This document shows, in pieces, positions 43,578 through 52,187 of a stretch of DNA of 64,000 bases. Positions within the stretch are counted from its first letter, which is position 1. Each line of letters starts with the position of its first letter. Source of the DNA: DASVTR01 sp036387475 (GTDB lineage Bacteria; Acidobacteriota; Blastocatellia; Pyrinomonadales; Pyrinomonadaceae). Below the pieces are notes generated by a model, which did not search any database, was not told the DNA's origin, and saw only the letters and a list, made by a program, of their open reading frames with translations. The translations under genes were made by a program, and so were the position numbers. Location of the stretch: the NCBI GenBank assembly GCA_036387475.1, contig DASVTR010000023.1, forward strand, positions 124,001-188,000. Direction: 5' to 3'.

Positions 43578-44174
43578 ATGGGCTTGAAACTTTATTGTAG
43601 CCGTTACGCGCATTTCAAAGACACGCTGGTGTGCTCTGTTAATTGTCCCTATCGCACACGGTGTCAGGATTTCGCGCTTTTTTATGACGCGCATCGCGAG
43701 GGCATTGACGCGCGCGTCGCGGAGTATTACGCGGCGCGTTTGGGCGCGCCTGCGCGTCCGCGTCAACTGGTTTCGGCGGCGACAGCCGTTGAGATGCGCC
43801 AGCTTTTACGTTTAGAGGTGAAAAGAGAGATGCCGGAAGCAATGTTTATCTGGATTGGAAAAGACGATCAGGCCGAGTTGCTTGAATTGGATGAGATTAT
43901 TCGTCGCGCGGAGCGCGGAGCGAAAGCCAAGAATATCTACAAAGTCTCGCAGGAAATGGAACTGCGTTTTCAGCTTGTGCCGCGCAAGCGCATCGAGAAG
44001 GCCAAGCGCATTGCAGCCGTCGCAGCCGAGCGCGCCGCCGCGCGTCGTAAGCCGCTGCGTCCCGTGCCCGTCGAGACGCCCGCGCCGCTCGCGCCCGTCG
44101 CCGCCGAAAGCCCTGTTCCGACGCAGGCGCGCCGCACACGCGCGCGTGCCGCTAAAGCAGTCGGCGAGAGATAA
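43578..44174 (+). CDS. Hypothetical Cys-cluster protein with basic tail
   Basis: 198 aa. N-terminus YCSRYAHFKDTLVCSVNCPY then RTRCQDFALFYD gives C-x11-C-x3-C-x5-C, a possible metal site. Central helical region (AEMFIW-like PEAMFIWIGKDDQAELLELD), then a basic helix (RKRIEKAKRIAAVAAERAAA) and a Pro/Ala/Arg tail. Cytoplasmic; the tail could bind nucleic acid. I recognise no family. Confidence 0.7.
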   Translation: MGLKLYCSRYAHFKDTLVCSVNCPYRTRCQDFALFYDAHREGIDARVAEYYAARLGAPARPRQLVSAATAVEMRQLLRLEVKREMPEAMFIWIGKDDQAELLELDEIIRRAERGAKAKNIYKVSQEMELRFQLVPRKRIEKAKRIAAVAAERAAARRKPLRPVPVETPAPLAPVAAESPVPTQARRTRARAAKAVGER

Positions 44175-44300
44175 GAAGAGACCGAAGGCGACGCGTAGAC
44201 GCGGAGAAACAAGAAGGGCTGCACTAAGCAGTCTGGTCTCTTTATCTCCGCGTCTCCTCTGCCTCAGCGTCCCTGCGTCGCTCTCTGACGCGTCTCTTTT
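44174..44300. repeat. Intergenic hairpin, CTCCGCGTCT-word family
   Basis: GACGCGGAGA (44198-44207) pairs with TCTCCGCGTC (44245-44254), with an inner GCTGC/GCAG pairing. Outer arms (AAGAGACCGAAGGCGACGCG; GCCTCAGCGTCCCTGCGTCG) pair imperfectly. Begins at the stop of the 43578 gene; the rest of the gap to 44440 shows no gene. Confidence 0.65.
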
Positions 44301-44440
44301 CCTTCCTATCGAAGCAACTTCCCGTCGCTTTGCAGCGTCCGACAATGACCGTCGTGCGCCTTTTTGCGCTGCTTGCAAAACAGGGCGAGCCGAAGGCATA
44401 CTCGCACTCTTTAATCTTTGATGATGATTGATTTTAAGCA

Positions 44441-45487
44441 ATGATTGACTTCCAATTCCCCTTCGGCTTTTCCTTGAAGAAATTTGTCGTCATTAACTTT
44501 GCGCTCGTGCTGGCGTGCTTTTCGATGTCTGCACGGGTGGCACGTGCGCAAGGTGAAGAGGGCGACGAAACCCTGCGCATAGACACATCTTTAGTGCAGC
44601 TTAACGTCGGCGTGGTTGACCGGCAGGGGCGAGCCATTACTACTCTGTCGTCCGGAGACTTTGTGGTTTATGAGGAAGGCGTGCGGCAATCCATACAATC
44701 TTTCGAGCCTGCGACTGCGCCGTTTAGCCTCGTACTGCTGCTCGATTTGTCCGGCTCGACTTTGAGCTTTCGCTCGACGCTCAAGCAATCGGCCATACGT
44801 TTTATTGACGCGCTTGCTGCGGGCGACCGCGTTGCAGTTATCGCGTTCAACGACAAAGTTAAAACGCTCGCTGATTTTTCTTCGGACTACGAAAAAATCG
44901 CTTATGCCATTCAGTATGCCGACGGCAAAGGCGGAACCGAACTTTACAAGGCGCTCGCTTACTCGCTCGCAGAACTAGCCAAAGAGAAGAATCGGCGCAA
45001 GGCGATTGTCGTCCTGACCGATGGCCTCGACACGCAGATGCGTAATACAGACCGCGCCGCAGCAGCAGGCGCGCAGACCAACGAAACCGCCATCGCCTCA
45101 ATCAAGCCCGAACAGAGCGCATCGCTCAACGCTGTGCTCAACGCGGCGGATCGGCAGGGCGTGACGATCTATCCGCTGGCCTTGCCGTCCGGCGACCCGA
45201 AACGCATCGCCGACCCGAATCCGCAGCAGGTAGCCATCTACACATCTGCGCGAACACGCATGCAAGCGCTTGCAGACCGCACGGGCGGACGGCTCAACCA
45301 GATTCGCCGCCTTGAAGATTTGGGCTATCTCTACGCCGAAGTAGCCGCCAATTTGCGGACGCTTTATTCCATCTCTTATCGTCCGGCGAGCGATGCTCCG
45401 CGCGCTAAAGGCTGGCGCGCAATCCGTATCGAGGTGACGCGCCCGGAGTTGATTGCACGCACACGCCCCGGTTATTTCGCGCGTTGA
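44441..45487 (+). CDS. Exported VWA protein of the acidobacterial VWFA-related type
   Basis: 348 aa. Signal peptide (FVVINFALVLACFSMSARVA). Opening LRIDTSLVQLNVGVVDRQGR and GDFVVYEEGVRQSIQSFEP are the family signature. VWA fold with LLLDLSGSTLS, a complete DxSxS MIDAS, and VVLTDGLDT further on. Shorter than the 6453 gene and, unlike it, metal-competent. Extracellular binding role (inference). No obvious partners. Confidence 0.87.
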   Translation: MIDFQFPFGFSLKKFVVINFALVLACFSMSARVARAQGEEGDETLRIDTSLVQLNVGVVDRQGRAITTLSSGDFVVYEEGVRQSIQSFEPATAPFSLVLLLDLSGSTLSFRSTLKQSAIRFIDALAAGDRVAVIAFNDKVKTLADFSSDYEKIAYAIQYADGKGGTELYKALAYSLAELAKEKNRRKAIVVLTDGLDTQMRNTDRAAAAGAQTNETAIASIKPEQSASLNAVLNAADRQGVTIYPLALPSGDPKRIADPNPQQVAIYTSARTRMQALADRTGGRLNQIRRLEDLGYLYAEVAANLRTLYSISYRPASDAPRAKGWRAIRIEVTRPELIARTRPGYFAR

Positions 45488-45530
45488 CCGCAGCCGAAAG
45501 AATAGCGATGCGAGCGTCCGATTTGTCAGC

Positions 45531-45559
45531 TTGACAGTGACAATCCAGCCCCTTATATT
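45531..45559 (+). promoter_or_regulatory. Sigma-70 promoter of the tRNA-Arg gene
   Basis: TTGACA at 45531-45536, 17-bp spacer, TATATT at 45554-45559. The tRNA begins 24 nt after the -10 box. Confidence 0.85.
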
Positions 45560-45582
45560 CTTTTCTCCGCGTTTCATAGAGC

Positions 45583-45659
45583 GCACCCGTAGCTCAGTTG
45601 GATAGAGTACTTGACTACGAATCAAGGGGTCGGAAGTTCGAGTCTTCCCGGGTGCACCA
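45583..45659 (+). tRNA. tRNA-Arg (anticodon ACG)
   Basis: 77 nt cloverleaf: acceptor GCACCCG with CGGGTGC, discriminator A and encoded CCA; D-loop AGCTCAGTTGGATAGAGT; anticodon stem CTTGA/TCAAG with loop CTACGAA (ACG); T-arm GGAAG-TTCGAGT-CTTCC. ACG reads CGN Arg codons after A34 to inosine editing. Confidence 0.95.
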
Positions 45660-45748
45660 CATTTTGAACGACGAAGAGGCCGCGCCCATCACGGCCTCTT
45701 TTATTACCTAACACAAGCATCCAAATGTAATGTGATAGAATCGCGCCC

Positions 45749-46216
45749 ATGAGCATTGAGATTACCAGCCAGACGGCCAAGCAATATAAGACGTGTTCGA
45801 AATGTCTGGAGATGAAGCCTGTTCATGAGTTTAATTTTCGACATAAAGGCACTGGCATTCGTCATGGTTATTGTCGAGAATGCGGTAAGAAACTAACGCG
45901 TAGTCATTACAAGAGTAATAAACGAGCTTACCTTGATCGTAACAATCGCACTTACGCCAGGCATCTTGAGTTGATTCGCCAAGCAAAGTCACTGCCTTGC
46001 GCCGATTGCGGTGTTCGATACCCTTACTATGTTATGGATTTTGACCACCGAGATAGTGAGTCGAAAGAGTTTGGGTTGAACGCTGTGAATCGCAAGACAA
46101 AGCAAGCCATACTGCACGAAATAGCGAAATGTGATGTGGTATGTTCGAATTGCCATCGAGAGAGAACGCATCGCCGCATGCTACAGTCGCAGTCGTCTGC
46201 CGGTCTTGCCAGTTGA
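45749..46216 (+). CDS. HNH-type zinc protein, AT-richer than surroundings
   Basis: 155 aa. CSKCLEMKP ... YCRECGKK zinc ribbon, then LPCADCG, MDFDHRDSESK (HNH-like His) and VVCSNCHRERTHRR. This resembles phage- or plasmid-type HNH endonucleases with an extra zinc ribbon. Base and codon usage are AT-richer (for example AATTTTCGACATAAAGG) than neighbours, suggesting transfer. It lies 90 bp after tRNA-Arg, whose 3' end is a common integration spot, but no duplicated tRNA end is visible downstream. Confidence 0.75.
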   Translation: MSIEITSQTAKQYKTCSKCLEMKPVHEFNFRHKGTGIRHGYCRECGKKLTRSHYKSNKRAYLDRNNRTYARHLELIRQAKSLPCADCGVRYPYYVMDFDHRDSESKEFGLNAVNRKTKQAILHEIAKCDVVCSNCHRERTHRRMLQSQSSAGLAS

Positions 46217-46226
46217 AAGGAGCATT

Positions 46227-47141
46227 ATGAAAAACCCCGCCAGCGCATCGTTGCTTTTCGTCTTGCTGTTGGTTTGTGCCCTGCCTTGCGCGGCGCAGAA
46301 GAAGCAACCCGCAGGCGCTAAGACTGCGCCGAAGACTACTCAAACTACGCCGCCGCAGCCTGCGCCTTCGACCGCGACGAAGGCTGCGACCGAGCAGGCG
46401 GGCGTCATCCAGGGCAAGGTCGTTGACCTCGGCTGGGGTGATTCGCTGACGGTGCTGGATGGCCAAAGCAAGCGGCATCGTGTGCGCTTGCTCGGCATTG
46501 ATTCGCCGGAAAAGGAACAGTCTTTTGGGCCAGCCGCGCGGCAGAAGCTATCCGCACTCGTCTTCGGCAAGACGGTCTCCGTCAAGTATCAAAAAATAGA
46601 CCGCAGCGGACGCCCCCTCGGCAAAGTGTTGTTGGGCACGACGGACGTGAATCTGGAAATGCTCAAGGCCGGACTGGCCTGGTATTACGCCAACGATAGC
46701 GATTTGCCCGAAAGTGACCGCCCGCTCTATGCCAATGCAGAGCAGGAAGCGCGTCGCGCCTCGCGCGGGCTGTGGCAGGATGAGACGCAGCAGCCGCCTT
46801 GGGAGTTTCGCGCATTTCGCAAGCAGGCTGCGCCGACTACAACCGCCGCGTCTTTAGAGCCGCCGCTGACGCCCGATGATGTCGTCGTGGCTGAACAACC
46901 GAGCGCTCCTAATAAGGAAACCAAGAATCCGGAGCAGCCCGCGCCTGCTGAACAGGCCGAAGCGCCCAACGGATTTCCCAAGCCGCCGAAGGAATCGATC
47001 ACGGGCGATACCTCGACCAGGACTTACTTCAAGTCGAGTTGCCCGGAAGTTGAGAAAGTGGCCGCACAGAATCGCGTCGCCTTCAACAGCATTGAGGAAG
47101 CAGAGCAGGCCGGATTTAAGCGAACGCCAAACTGTCCGTAA
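46227..47141 (+). CDS. Secreted SNase-like nuclease with Ada-like Cys tail
   Basis: 304 aa from the ATG at 46227 (AAAGGAG upstream). Signal peptide (ASASLLFVLLLVCALPCAAQ). Thermonuclease fold: RVRLLGIDSPEKEQSFG (Arg, Asp, Glu of the active site), VSVKYQKIDRSGRPLGKV and LAWYYANDSD. A long Pro-rich linker is followed by a C-terminal module TYFKSSCPEVEKVAAQNRV, ...EEAEQAGFKRTPNC, matching the Ada-type Cys zinc module often attached to such nucleases. Probably extracellular nucleic-acid degradation. Confidence 0.87.
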   Translation: MKNPASASLLFVLLLVCALPCAAQKKQPAGAKTAPKTTQTTPPQPAPSTATKAATEQAGVIQGKVVDLGWGDSLTVLDGQSKRHRVRLLGIDSPEKEQSFGPAARQKLSALVFGKTVSVKYQKIDRSGRPLGKVLLGTTDVNLEMLKAGLAWYYANDSDLPESDRPLYANAEQEARRASRGLWQDETQQPPWEFRAFRKQAAPTTTAASLEPPLTPDDVVVAEQPSAPNKETKNPEQPAPAEQAEAPNGFPKPPKESITGDTSTRTYFKSSCPEVEKVAAQNRVAFNSIEEAEQAGFKRTPNCP

Positions 47142-47384
47142 GGCTGCCGCACAGGAATTCTTAGACTGTCTCCTCAAAACCGTGGCTGGCGTTGATGAAG
47201 GTTGAAGCAACACTGCTCTCCAGCGAAAGCCTGCTGCGGAGAGTTTACTTCGTCTGGCTTGAACACGGGCAGGCTGTTATTATCTCTTCGATCACCGATT
47301 CGTCTTTAACGGAAGCCCCCGCCCACAGAGAACGCGCCGGTTAGCCCTCGGCGCGCTTCGACACGCTCAAGCATTGAAGCAAGG

Positions 47385-50300
47385 ATGCTGGAAGAACAGA
47401 AACAACAGGGAAGTTTACAACCCGCCTTAGTGCTTTACCGCCAGCTCATCTGGGAAGTCAAAAGCCACGCGGTCTTCGTCCTCAGCCCGGAGGGCCGTAT
47501 TCTCAGTTGGAACAAAGGCGCAGAACGCATCAAGGGCTACAGCGCTGACGAGATTATCGGCCAGCCTCTTTCCATCCTTTTCACAGACGAAGACGTTGCG
47601 CTCAAGCAGCCACAGCAGGAGATAGCAGAGGCCGCCGCCACGGGGCAGTTCATTGGCGAAGGCTGGCGGCGGCGCAAGGACGGCTCGCGCTTCTGGGCCA
47701 GCTTCTCTTTGACTGCGCTCCGCGACGAGACGGGCGAGTTGCTCGGCTTTCTGAAAATCACGCGCGACATCAGCGCGCGCCAGCGCATAGAGGAACAACT
47801 ACAGCATCAGGTTCGGATCACCGGCGCGATCACCAGCAACGCTGCCGAAGGCTTGTGCATGATGGACGCGACCGGTCGCCTGACATTCATGAATCCGGCG
47901 GCGGAAGAACTGCTCGGCTGGCGCAGAGAAGAACTGCTCGGACGCGTCATGCACGACGCCATACACCATCGCAGAGCGGACGGCACGCCCTTTCCCATAC
48001 ACGAATGCCCCATTGTCGATGTGCTCAAATCCGGCGCGACCGTGCGTAATCGCGAAGACGTGATGATGCGCAAAGACGGCTCTTTTGTTCCGGTCTACTA
48101 TTCGTGCGCGCCGATTATAGTCGACGGCGAGATTACGGGCGCGGTCGTTGCGCTGCACGACATCAGCGAGCGCAAGATAATCGAGGCCGAACTCAGAGAG
48201 CAGACAGAGGTTGTTGAAACCGTCAACAATATAGGACAACTGCTGTCGGCTGAATTAGACCAGCACAAGCTGGTTCAGGCCGTGACGGATGCGGCGACCG
48301 AATTATCCGGTGCGCGCTTTGGCTCTTTCTTCTACAACGTGCTCGATGAGCGCGGGGCATCCTATATGCTCTACACGCTCTCAGGCGCTCCACGTGAAGC
48401 CTTTGAACATTTCCCTATGCCGCGTGCGACAGACCTTTTTGGCCCGACGTTTCGCGGCGAGGGAGTGATTCGCCTTGCAGATGTCAAACAGGATGCGCGC
48501 TACGGTAAGAACTCGCCTTACTACGGAATGCCGTCGAATCATCTGCCCGTCACGAGCTACCTGGCAGTCCCAGTCATCTCGCGCAGCGGCGAAGTTCTGG
48601 GCGGACTCTTCTTCGGCCACCCCGAAGCGGGCGTCTTTACGGAGCGCACCGAGCGCATCGTCACGGGGCTGGCTGCGCAGGCTGCGATTGCGATGGACAA
48701 TGCGCGCCTTTTTGAAGCGGCCCGGCGCGCTCATGCACAGTCGGAGGCGGCTGAAAGGCGCTCTGCTTTTCTGGCCGAAGCGAGTGCGATTCTCGCTTCT
48801 TCGCTTGATTATGAAACGACGCTGGCGAGCGTCGCACGCCTAGCCGTTCCGCACATAGCGGACTGGTGTTCCGTTCACATCATCGAGAAGGAAGGAGCAA
48901 TCCTGCCGCTGGCTGTGGCCCACGTCGATCCGTCTAAGGTGGCGATGGCTGAAGAGCTACAGCGTCTTTATCCGATTGACCCGACCGAAGAGCGCGGCGC
49001 GGCGCAAGCCATTCGCACAGGCCAGTCGGAAATCTACGCGGACATTCCTGATTCATTGCTGGCCCAGGTCGCACGCGACGAGGAGCAACTCGCAATCCTG
49101 CGCGAGCTTGGATTAAAGTCCGCGATGACCGTGCCGATGATCGTGCAGGGCCGCGCTCTCGGCACAATCTCTTTCATCTCTGCGGAATCCGGCAGGCATT
49201 ACGGGCCGGAGGATTTGACTCTGGCCGAAGACCTCGCACGCCGCGCTGCGCTGGCTATTGATAACGCGCGCCTCTATCGCGAAGCGCAGGAGGTTAACCG
49301 CATCAAGGATGAGTTCCTGGCGACACTCTCACATGAACTACGCACGCCTTTGACCGCCGTGCTCGGTTGGGCCAAGCTGCTCAGCACAGGACAACTCGAC
49401 GCGGAAGCTTCAAGTCGCGCGCTCGATACTATCCAGCGCAACGCACGCGCGCAGCAACAAATCATCGAAGATATTCTGGACGTTTCACGCATCATCACAG
49501 GCAAGCTGCGCCTTGAAGTGAATCCTGTGGAGCTTGTGCCCGTCATCGAAGCGGCAATGGAGGGCGTGCGTCCGGCGGCGGATGCCAAAGCGATTCGACT
49601 TGAGCCGCTCCTTGATGCCGGAACGGGATTGGTCATGGGCGACCCCGCGCGCTTGCAGCAGGTGGTCTGGAATCTACTCTCCAACGCCGTTAAGTTTACG
49701 CCGCAGGGAGGACGCATCGAGTTAAAGCTGCTTGAGGTTGACGCGCAGGCGCAAATCACCGTCAGCGATACAGGTGAAGGCATCAAAGAGGAATTTCTGC
49801 CCTTTGTCTTCGACCGCTTTCGACAGGCCGACGGCTCTACGACCAGACTGCACGGTGGTTTGGGCTTGGGACTGGCGATTGTGCGACATCTGGTTGAGTT
49901 GCACGGCGGGACGGTCAAAGCAGAGAGTGCTGGCGAAGGAAAGGGGGCGAGCTTCATTATTACTCTTCCCCTGTCTGTGCAGATGCCGGAGAGCGAGCAG
50001 GAAGGAGAGGCAGAGCTACAGTTGGCCGTTCCCGAAGCGAAGCTTGAACATCTGGCGGATTTGAGCGGCCTACGCGTGCTGGTGGTTGATGACGAAGCTG
50101 ACTCGCTTGAGTTTCTGAATGCCTCGCTCAGCGGGTGCGGAGCGGAAGTGCGTGCCGTTACATCCGCAGCGGAGGCGCTCGAACAGCTTCAGGAATTCCG
50201 ACCCGACGTTTTAATCTCTGACATAGGAATGCCCCACGAGGACGGCTACGCCTTGATGCGTAAGGTGCGCGCACTGGGGACGGAGCACGGAGGCGCGATC

Positions 50301-50450
50301 CCTGCGGCGGCGGTCACGGCTTACGCCAGAAGCGAAGACCGCCTGCGCGCTCTGCTGGCGGGTTTTCAGACGCACATCGCCAAGCCTGTCGAACCAGCGG
50401 AACTGGCGGCGGTCGTCGCCAGCCTCGCCGGACGCACGACAAACGAATGA
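47385..50450 (+). CDS. Hybrid histidine kinase, PAS-PAS-GAF-GAF-HisKA-HATPase-REC
   Basis: 1021 aa, soluble. PAS1 (about 20-140, GAERIKGYSADEIIGQPLSI), PAS2 (about 150-270, MDATGRLTFMNPAAEELLGW), GAF1 (about 290-445), GAF2 (about 470-635), HisKA with His650 (TLSHELRTPLTAVLG), HATPase (VWNLLSNAVKFTPQGG, VSDTGEGIK, GGLGLGLAIVRHLV), and a C-terminal receiver (VVDDEADS, ISDIGMPHEDG, IAKPVEP). All phosphotransfer residues are present. No output domain, so it passes phosphate to another protein. Preceded by a 243-bp gap without a clear promoter. Confidence 0.93.
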   Translation: MLEEQKQQGSLQPALVLYRQLIWEVKSHAVFVLSPEGRILSWNKGAERIKGYSADEIIGQPLSILFTDEDVALKQPQQEIAEAAATGQFIGEGWRRRKDGSRFWASFSLTALRDETGELLGFLKITRDISARQRIEEQLQHQVRITGAITSNAAEGLCMMDATGRLTFMNPAAEELLGWRREELLGRVMHDAIHHRRADGTPFPIHECPIVDVLKSGATVRNREDVMMRKDGSFVPVYYSCAPIIVDGEITGAVVALHDISERKIIEAELREQTEVVETVNNIGQLLSAELDQHKLVQAVTDAATELSGARFGSFFYNVLDERGASYMLYTLSGAPREAFEHFPMPRATDLFGPTFRGEGVIRLADVKQDARYGKNSPYYGMPSNHLPVTSYLAVPVISRSGEVLGGLFFGHPEAGVFTERTERIVTGLAAQAAIAMDNARLFEAARRAHAQSEAAERRSAFLAEASAILASSLDYETTLASVARLAVPHIADWCSVHIIEKEGAILPLAVAHVDPSKVAMAEELQRLYPIDPTEERGAAQAIRTGQSEIYADIPDSLLAQVARDEEQLAILRELGLKSAMTVPMIVQGRALGTISFISAESGRHYGPEDLTLAEDLARRAALAIDNARLYREAQEVNRIKDEFLATLSHELRTPLTAVLGWAKLLSTGQLDAEASSRALDTIQRNARAQQQIIEDILDVSRIITGKLRLEVNPVELVPVIEAAMEGVRPAADAKAIRLEPLLDAGTGLVMGDPARLQQVVWNLLSNAVKFTPQGGRIELKLLEVDAQAQITVSDTGEGIKEEFLPFVFDRFRQADGSTTRLHGGLGLGLAIVRHLVELHGGTVKAESAGEGKGASFIITLPLSVQMPESEQEGEAELQLAVPEAKLEHLADLSGLRVLVVDDEADSLEFLNASLSGCGAEVRAVTSAAEALEQLQEFRPDVLISDIGMPHEDGYALMRKVRALGTEHGGAIPAAAVTAYARSEDRLRALLAGFQTHIAKPVEPAELAAVVASLAGRTTNE

Positions 50451-50534
50451 GTTGGAGACAGCATGAGAGCCGTGCTATTGCGAGGGTGATAAGCGTGCTA
50501 TCGCGAGGGGCGGACTGCGAGAGATACGAAGGGC

Positions 50535-51476
50535 TTATTCGTCGTCCTGTTTATCTGCTGCGATCAGATGGCTGAGGCGTGCGCGCGGGTGATGGCGGTC
50601 GTAAGTGGCGCGCATGTGGTTGTCCGTAATGTGTGTGTAAATTTGCGTCGTAGAGATGTCGCTGTGGCCGAGGAGAGCCTGCACGGAACGGGAATCCGCG
50701 CCGCGTTGTAAGAGATGCGTGGCGAAGCTGTGGCGCAAGGTGTGCGGCGAGATATCTGGCAGATTCGCTTGCCGAGCGTAACGCTTGAGCGTGGCCCAGA
50801 TGGTCTGGCGCGAGAGCGGCCCGCCTGAGCTATTCAGAAACAGTTGCGGGCTGCTGCGCTCTTTGTTCAGCCTTGCGCGCACACTCATGTACTGTTGCAG
50901 CCAGCGCACGGCACTCTTGCCGATGGGAATGCGCCTCTCTTTGCTGCCCTTGCCATGACAGACGAGCAACCCTGCGTCCAAGTCTACGTCGCCGAGCTTA
51001 ATTGAAACCAACTCTGAGACGCGCAGGCCCGTCGCGTACATCAATTCCAGAATAGCGCGGTCACGTAATCCCTCTTCGGTTCGCGTGTCCGGCACATCGA
51101 GAAGTTGCTGCATCTCTTCTTCGGTCAGGAACTGCGGAAGATGCGCGCTCCCCTGCGGTGTGTCGAGGTCTTCGGTCGGATGCGACTTGAGATGCCCGTC
51201 GAGAAGGAGAAAACGAAAGAGTCCGCGCGCCGCGCTGACGGCACGCGAAACGGAAGCGGGCGCGAGACCTTCGCGCGATAACTGCGCGATCCATGCGCGC
51301 AAATCCTTGCGCGTCAAATCCTGCACGGCGACGCCCAACTCATTGGCCCACGCTTCCAGCCGCGACAAATCGCGCCGGTAGCTTTCAAGAGAGTTCTGCG
51401 CCAGGCCCTTCTCAACCTGCAAGTAGGAGAGGAACTCCCGCACCAGATTCCGCCGCGACATTCCTTCAACGCTCAT
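50535..51476 (-). CDS. xerD: Tyrosine recombinase, XerC/XerD type
   Basis: 313 aa from the ATG at 51476; alternative ATG at 51461, start uncertain because neither has a good ribosome site. N-terminal SAM-like core-binding domain (VREFLSYLQVEKGLAQNSLE), catalytic domain with TGLRVSELV (Arg), HGKGSKERRIP (Lys), HTLRHSFATHLL (His-x2-Arg), LGHSDISTTQIYTH (His and nucleophile Tyr). Full catalytic set. Length fits XerD (about 300), so dimer resolution at dif rather than integration is most likely. Not next to a tRNA or phage genes. Confidence 0.9.
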   Translation of the reverse strand: MSVEGMSRRNLVREFLSYLQVEKGLAQNSLESYRRDLSRLEAWANELGVAVQDLTRKDLRAWIAQLSREGLAPASVSRAVSAARGLFRFLLLDGHLKSHPTEDLDTPQGSAHLPQFLTEEEMQQLLDVPDTRTEEGLRDRAILELMYATGLRVSELVSIKLGDVDLDAGLLVCHGKGSKERRIPIGKSAVRWLQQYMSVRARLNKERSSPQLFLNSSGGPLSRQTIWATLKRYARQANLPDISPHTLRHSFATHLLQRGADSRSVQALLGHSDISTTQIYTHITDNHMRATYDRHHPRARLSHLIAADKQDDE

Positions 51477-51494
51477 CGGCAACAACTATATCAG

Positions 51495-51581
51495 AAACGA
51501 TGAACGCGGAACGAGGAACGATGAATAAAGAACAGCTTGCCTTTCATTCCTCGTTCATCGTTCCGCGTTCATCGCTCTAAC
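51495..51581. repeat. Intergenic hairpin, GAACGATGA-word family
   Basis: CGATGAACGCGGAACGA (51498-51514) pairs perfectly with 51558-51574. Arm words GAACGAGGAACGATGAAT are shared with the hairpin at 12341-12411. Lies between the recombinase and haemoglobin genes. Confidence 0.85.
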
Positions 51582-51582
51582 G

Positions 51583-52053
51583 CTATTGCTTATCCACTAT
51601 GTCGTCCTTGAGCGTCGTTAGTGCTTTGAGCAGGTCGTCTTTCTCAGCTTTGCCGACTTTGAATTTGTCGAGCGAGGCGACGAGGAGCTTGACCGCTTGT
51701 TCCCAGTCGGCTTCGGTGATACCGAGTCCTCTGTGCACGGTTTTCATGTCGCGCCCGATGTAGAAGCATGGGCCGCCTGTCGCCGCGCACAATTGGTCTA
51801 GCGCCAATTGCCGTATGCGCTTCGATGAATCGGTGCTGACGCCGTTGAAGAACCGGGAGAGCTTTGCGTCTTTCATCAAACGCCCAAGCCAATCGTCAGC
51901 CACGGCGGCAAGCGCATCGTAGCCGCCGAGTCGTTTGTAAAGACTGTCGGATTGCGTCGGCGCAGATGCTTCTTGCGCCCGCACATTCAAGATGCTTCCC
52001 GATGCCAGCAACAGAAGGCATAGGCCCAAAGGCAGGTAGGCTTTTTTTCTCAT
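51583..52053 (-). CDS. Exported group-1-like truncated haemoglobin
   Basis: 156 aa. Signal peptide (YLPLGLCLLLLASGSILNVR), mature two-over-two globin: LYKRLGGYDALAAVADDWLG, then LCAATGGPCFYIGRDMKTVH where His is the proximal haem ligand, RGLGITEADWEQ. Group 1-type motifs are intact. Export of a truncated haemoglobin is unusual; it may bind O2, NO or haem outside the cytoplasm. Ends in a lysine-rich helix. Confidence 0.85.
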   Translation of the reverse strand: MRKKAYLPLGLCLLLLASGSILNVRAQEASAPTQSDSLYKRLGGYDALAAVADDWLGRLMKDAKLSRFFNGVSTDSSKRIRQLALDQLCAATGGPCFYIGRDMKTVHRGLGITEADWEQAVKLLVASLDKFKVGKAEKDDLLKALTTLKDDIVDKQ

Positions 52054-52187
52054 GATTCATCCTCCCAAAAGAAGTTTGCGAGGGTCATATTGGGCGAGGG
52101 AGCGCGCGCGCGCCGCGTCCCATTCAGGTCGCGCGCAAAATAGTGTGAGCCAAAAGGCTTGTCAAGTCTTTTTTGATTCGCTGCCGG

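Noticed and set aside
45640..46216. tRNA-Arg 3' end as an att site of an island
   Set aside because: No second copy of the tRNA 3' sequence and no integrase within the window.
50535..51476. Recombinase as a phage or integron integrase
   Set aside because: Length, complete XerD motifs and lack of phage or cassette genes point to a chromosomal Xer recombinase.
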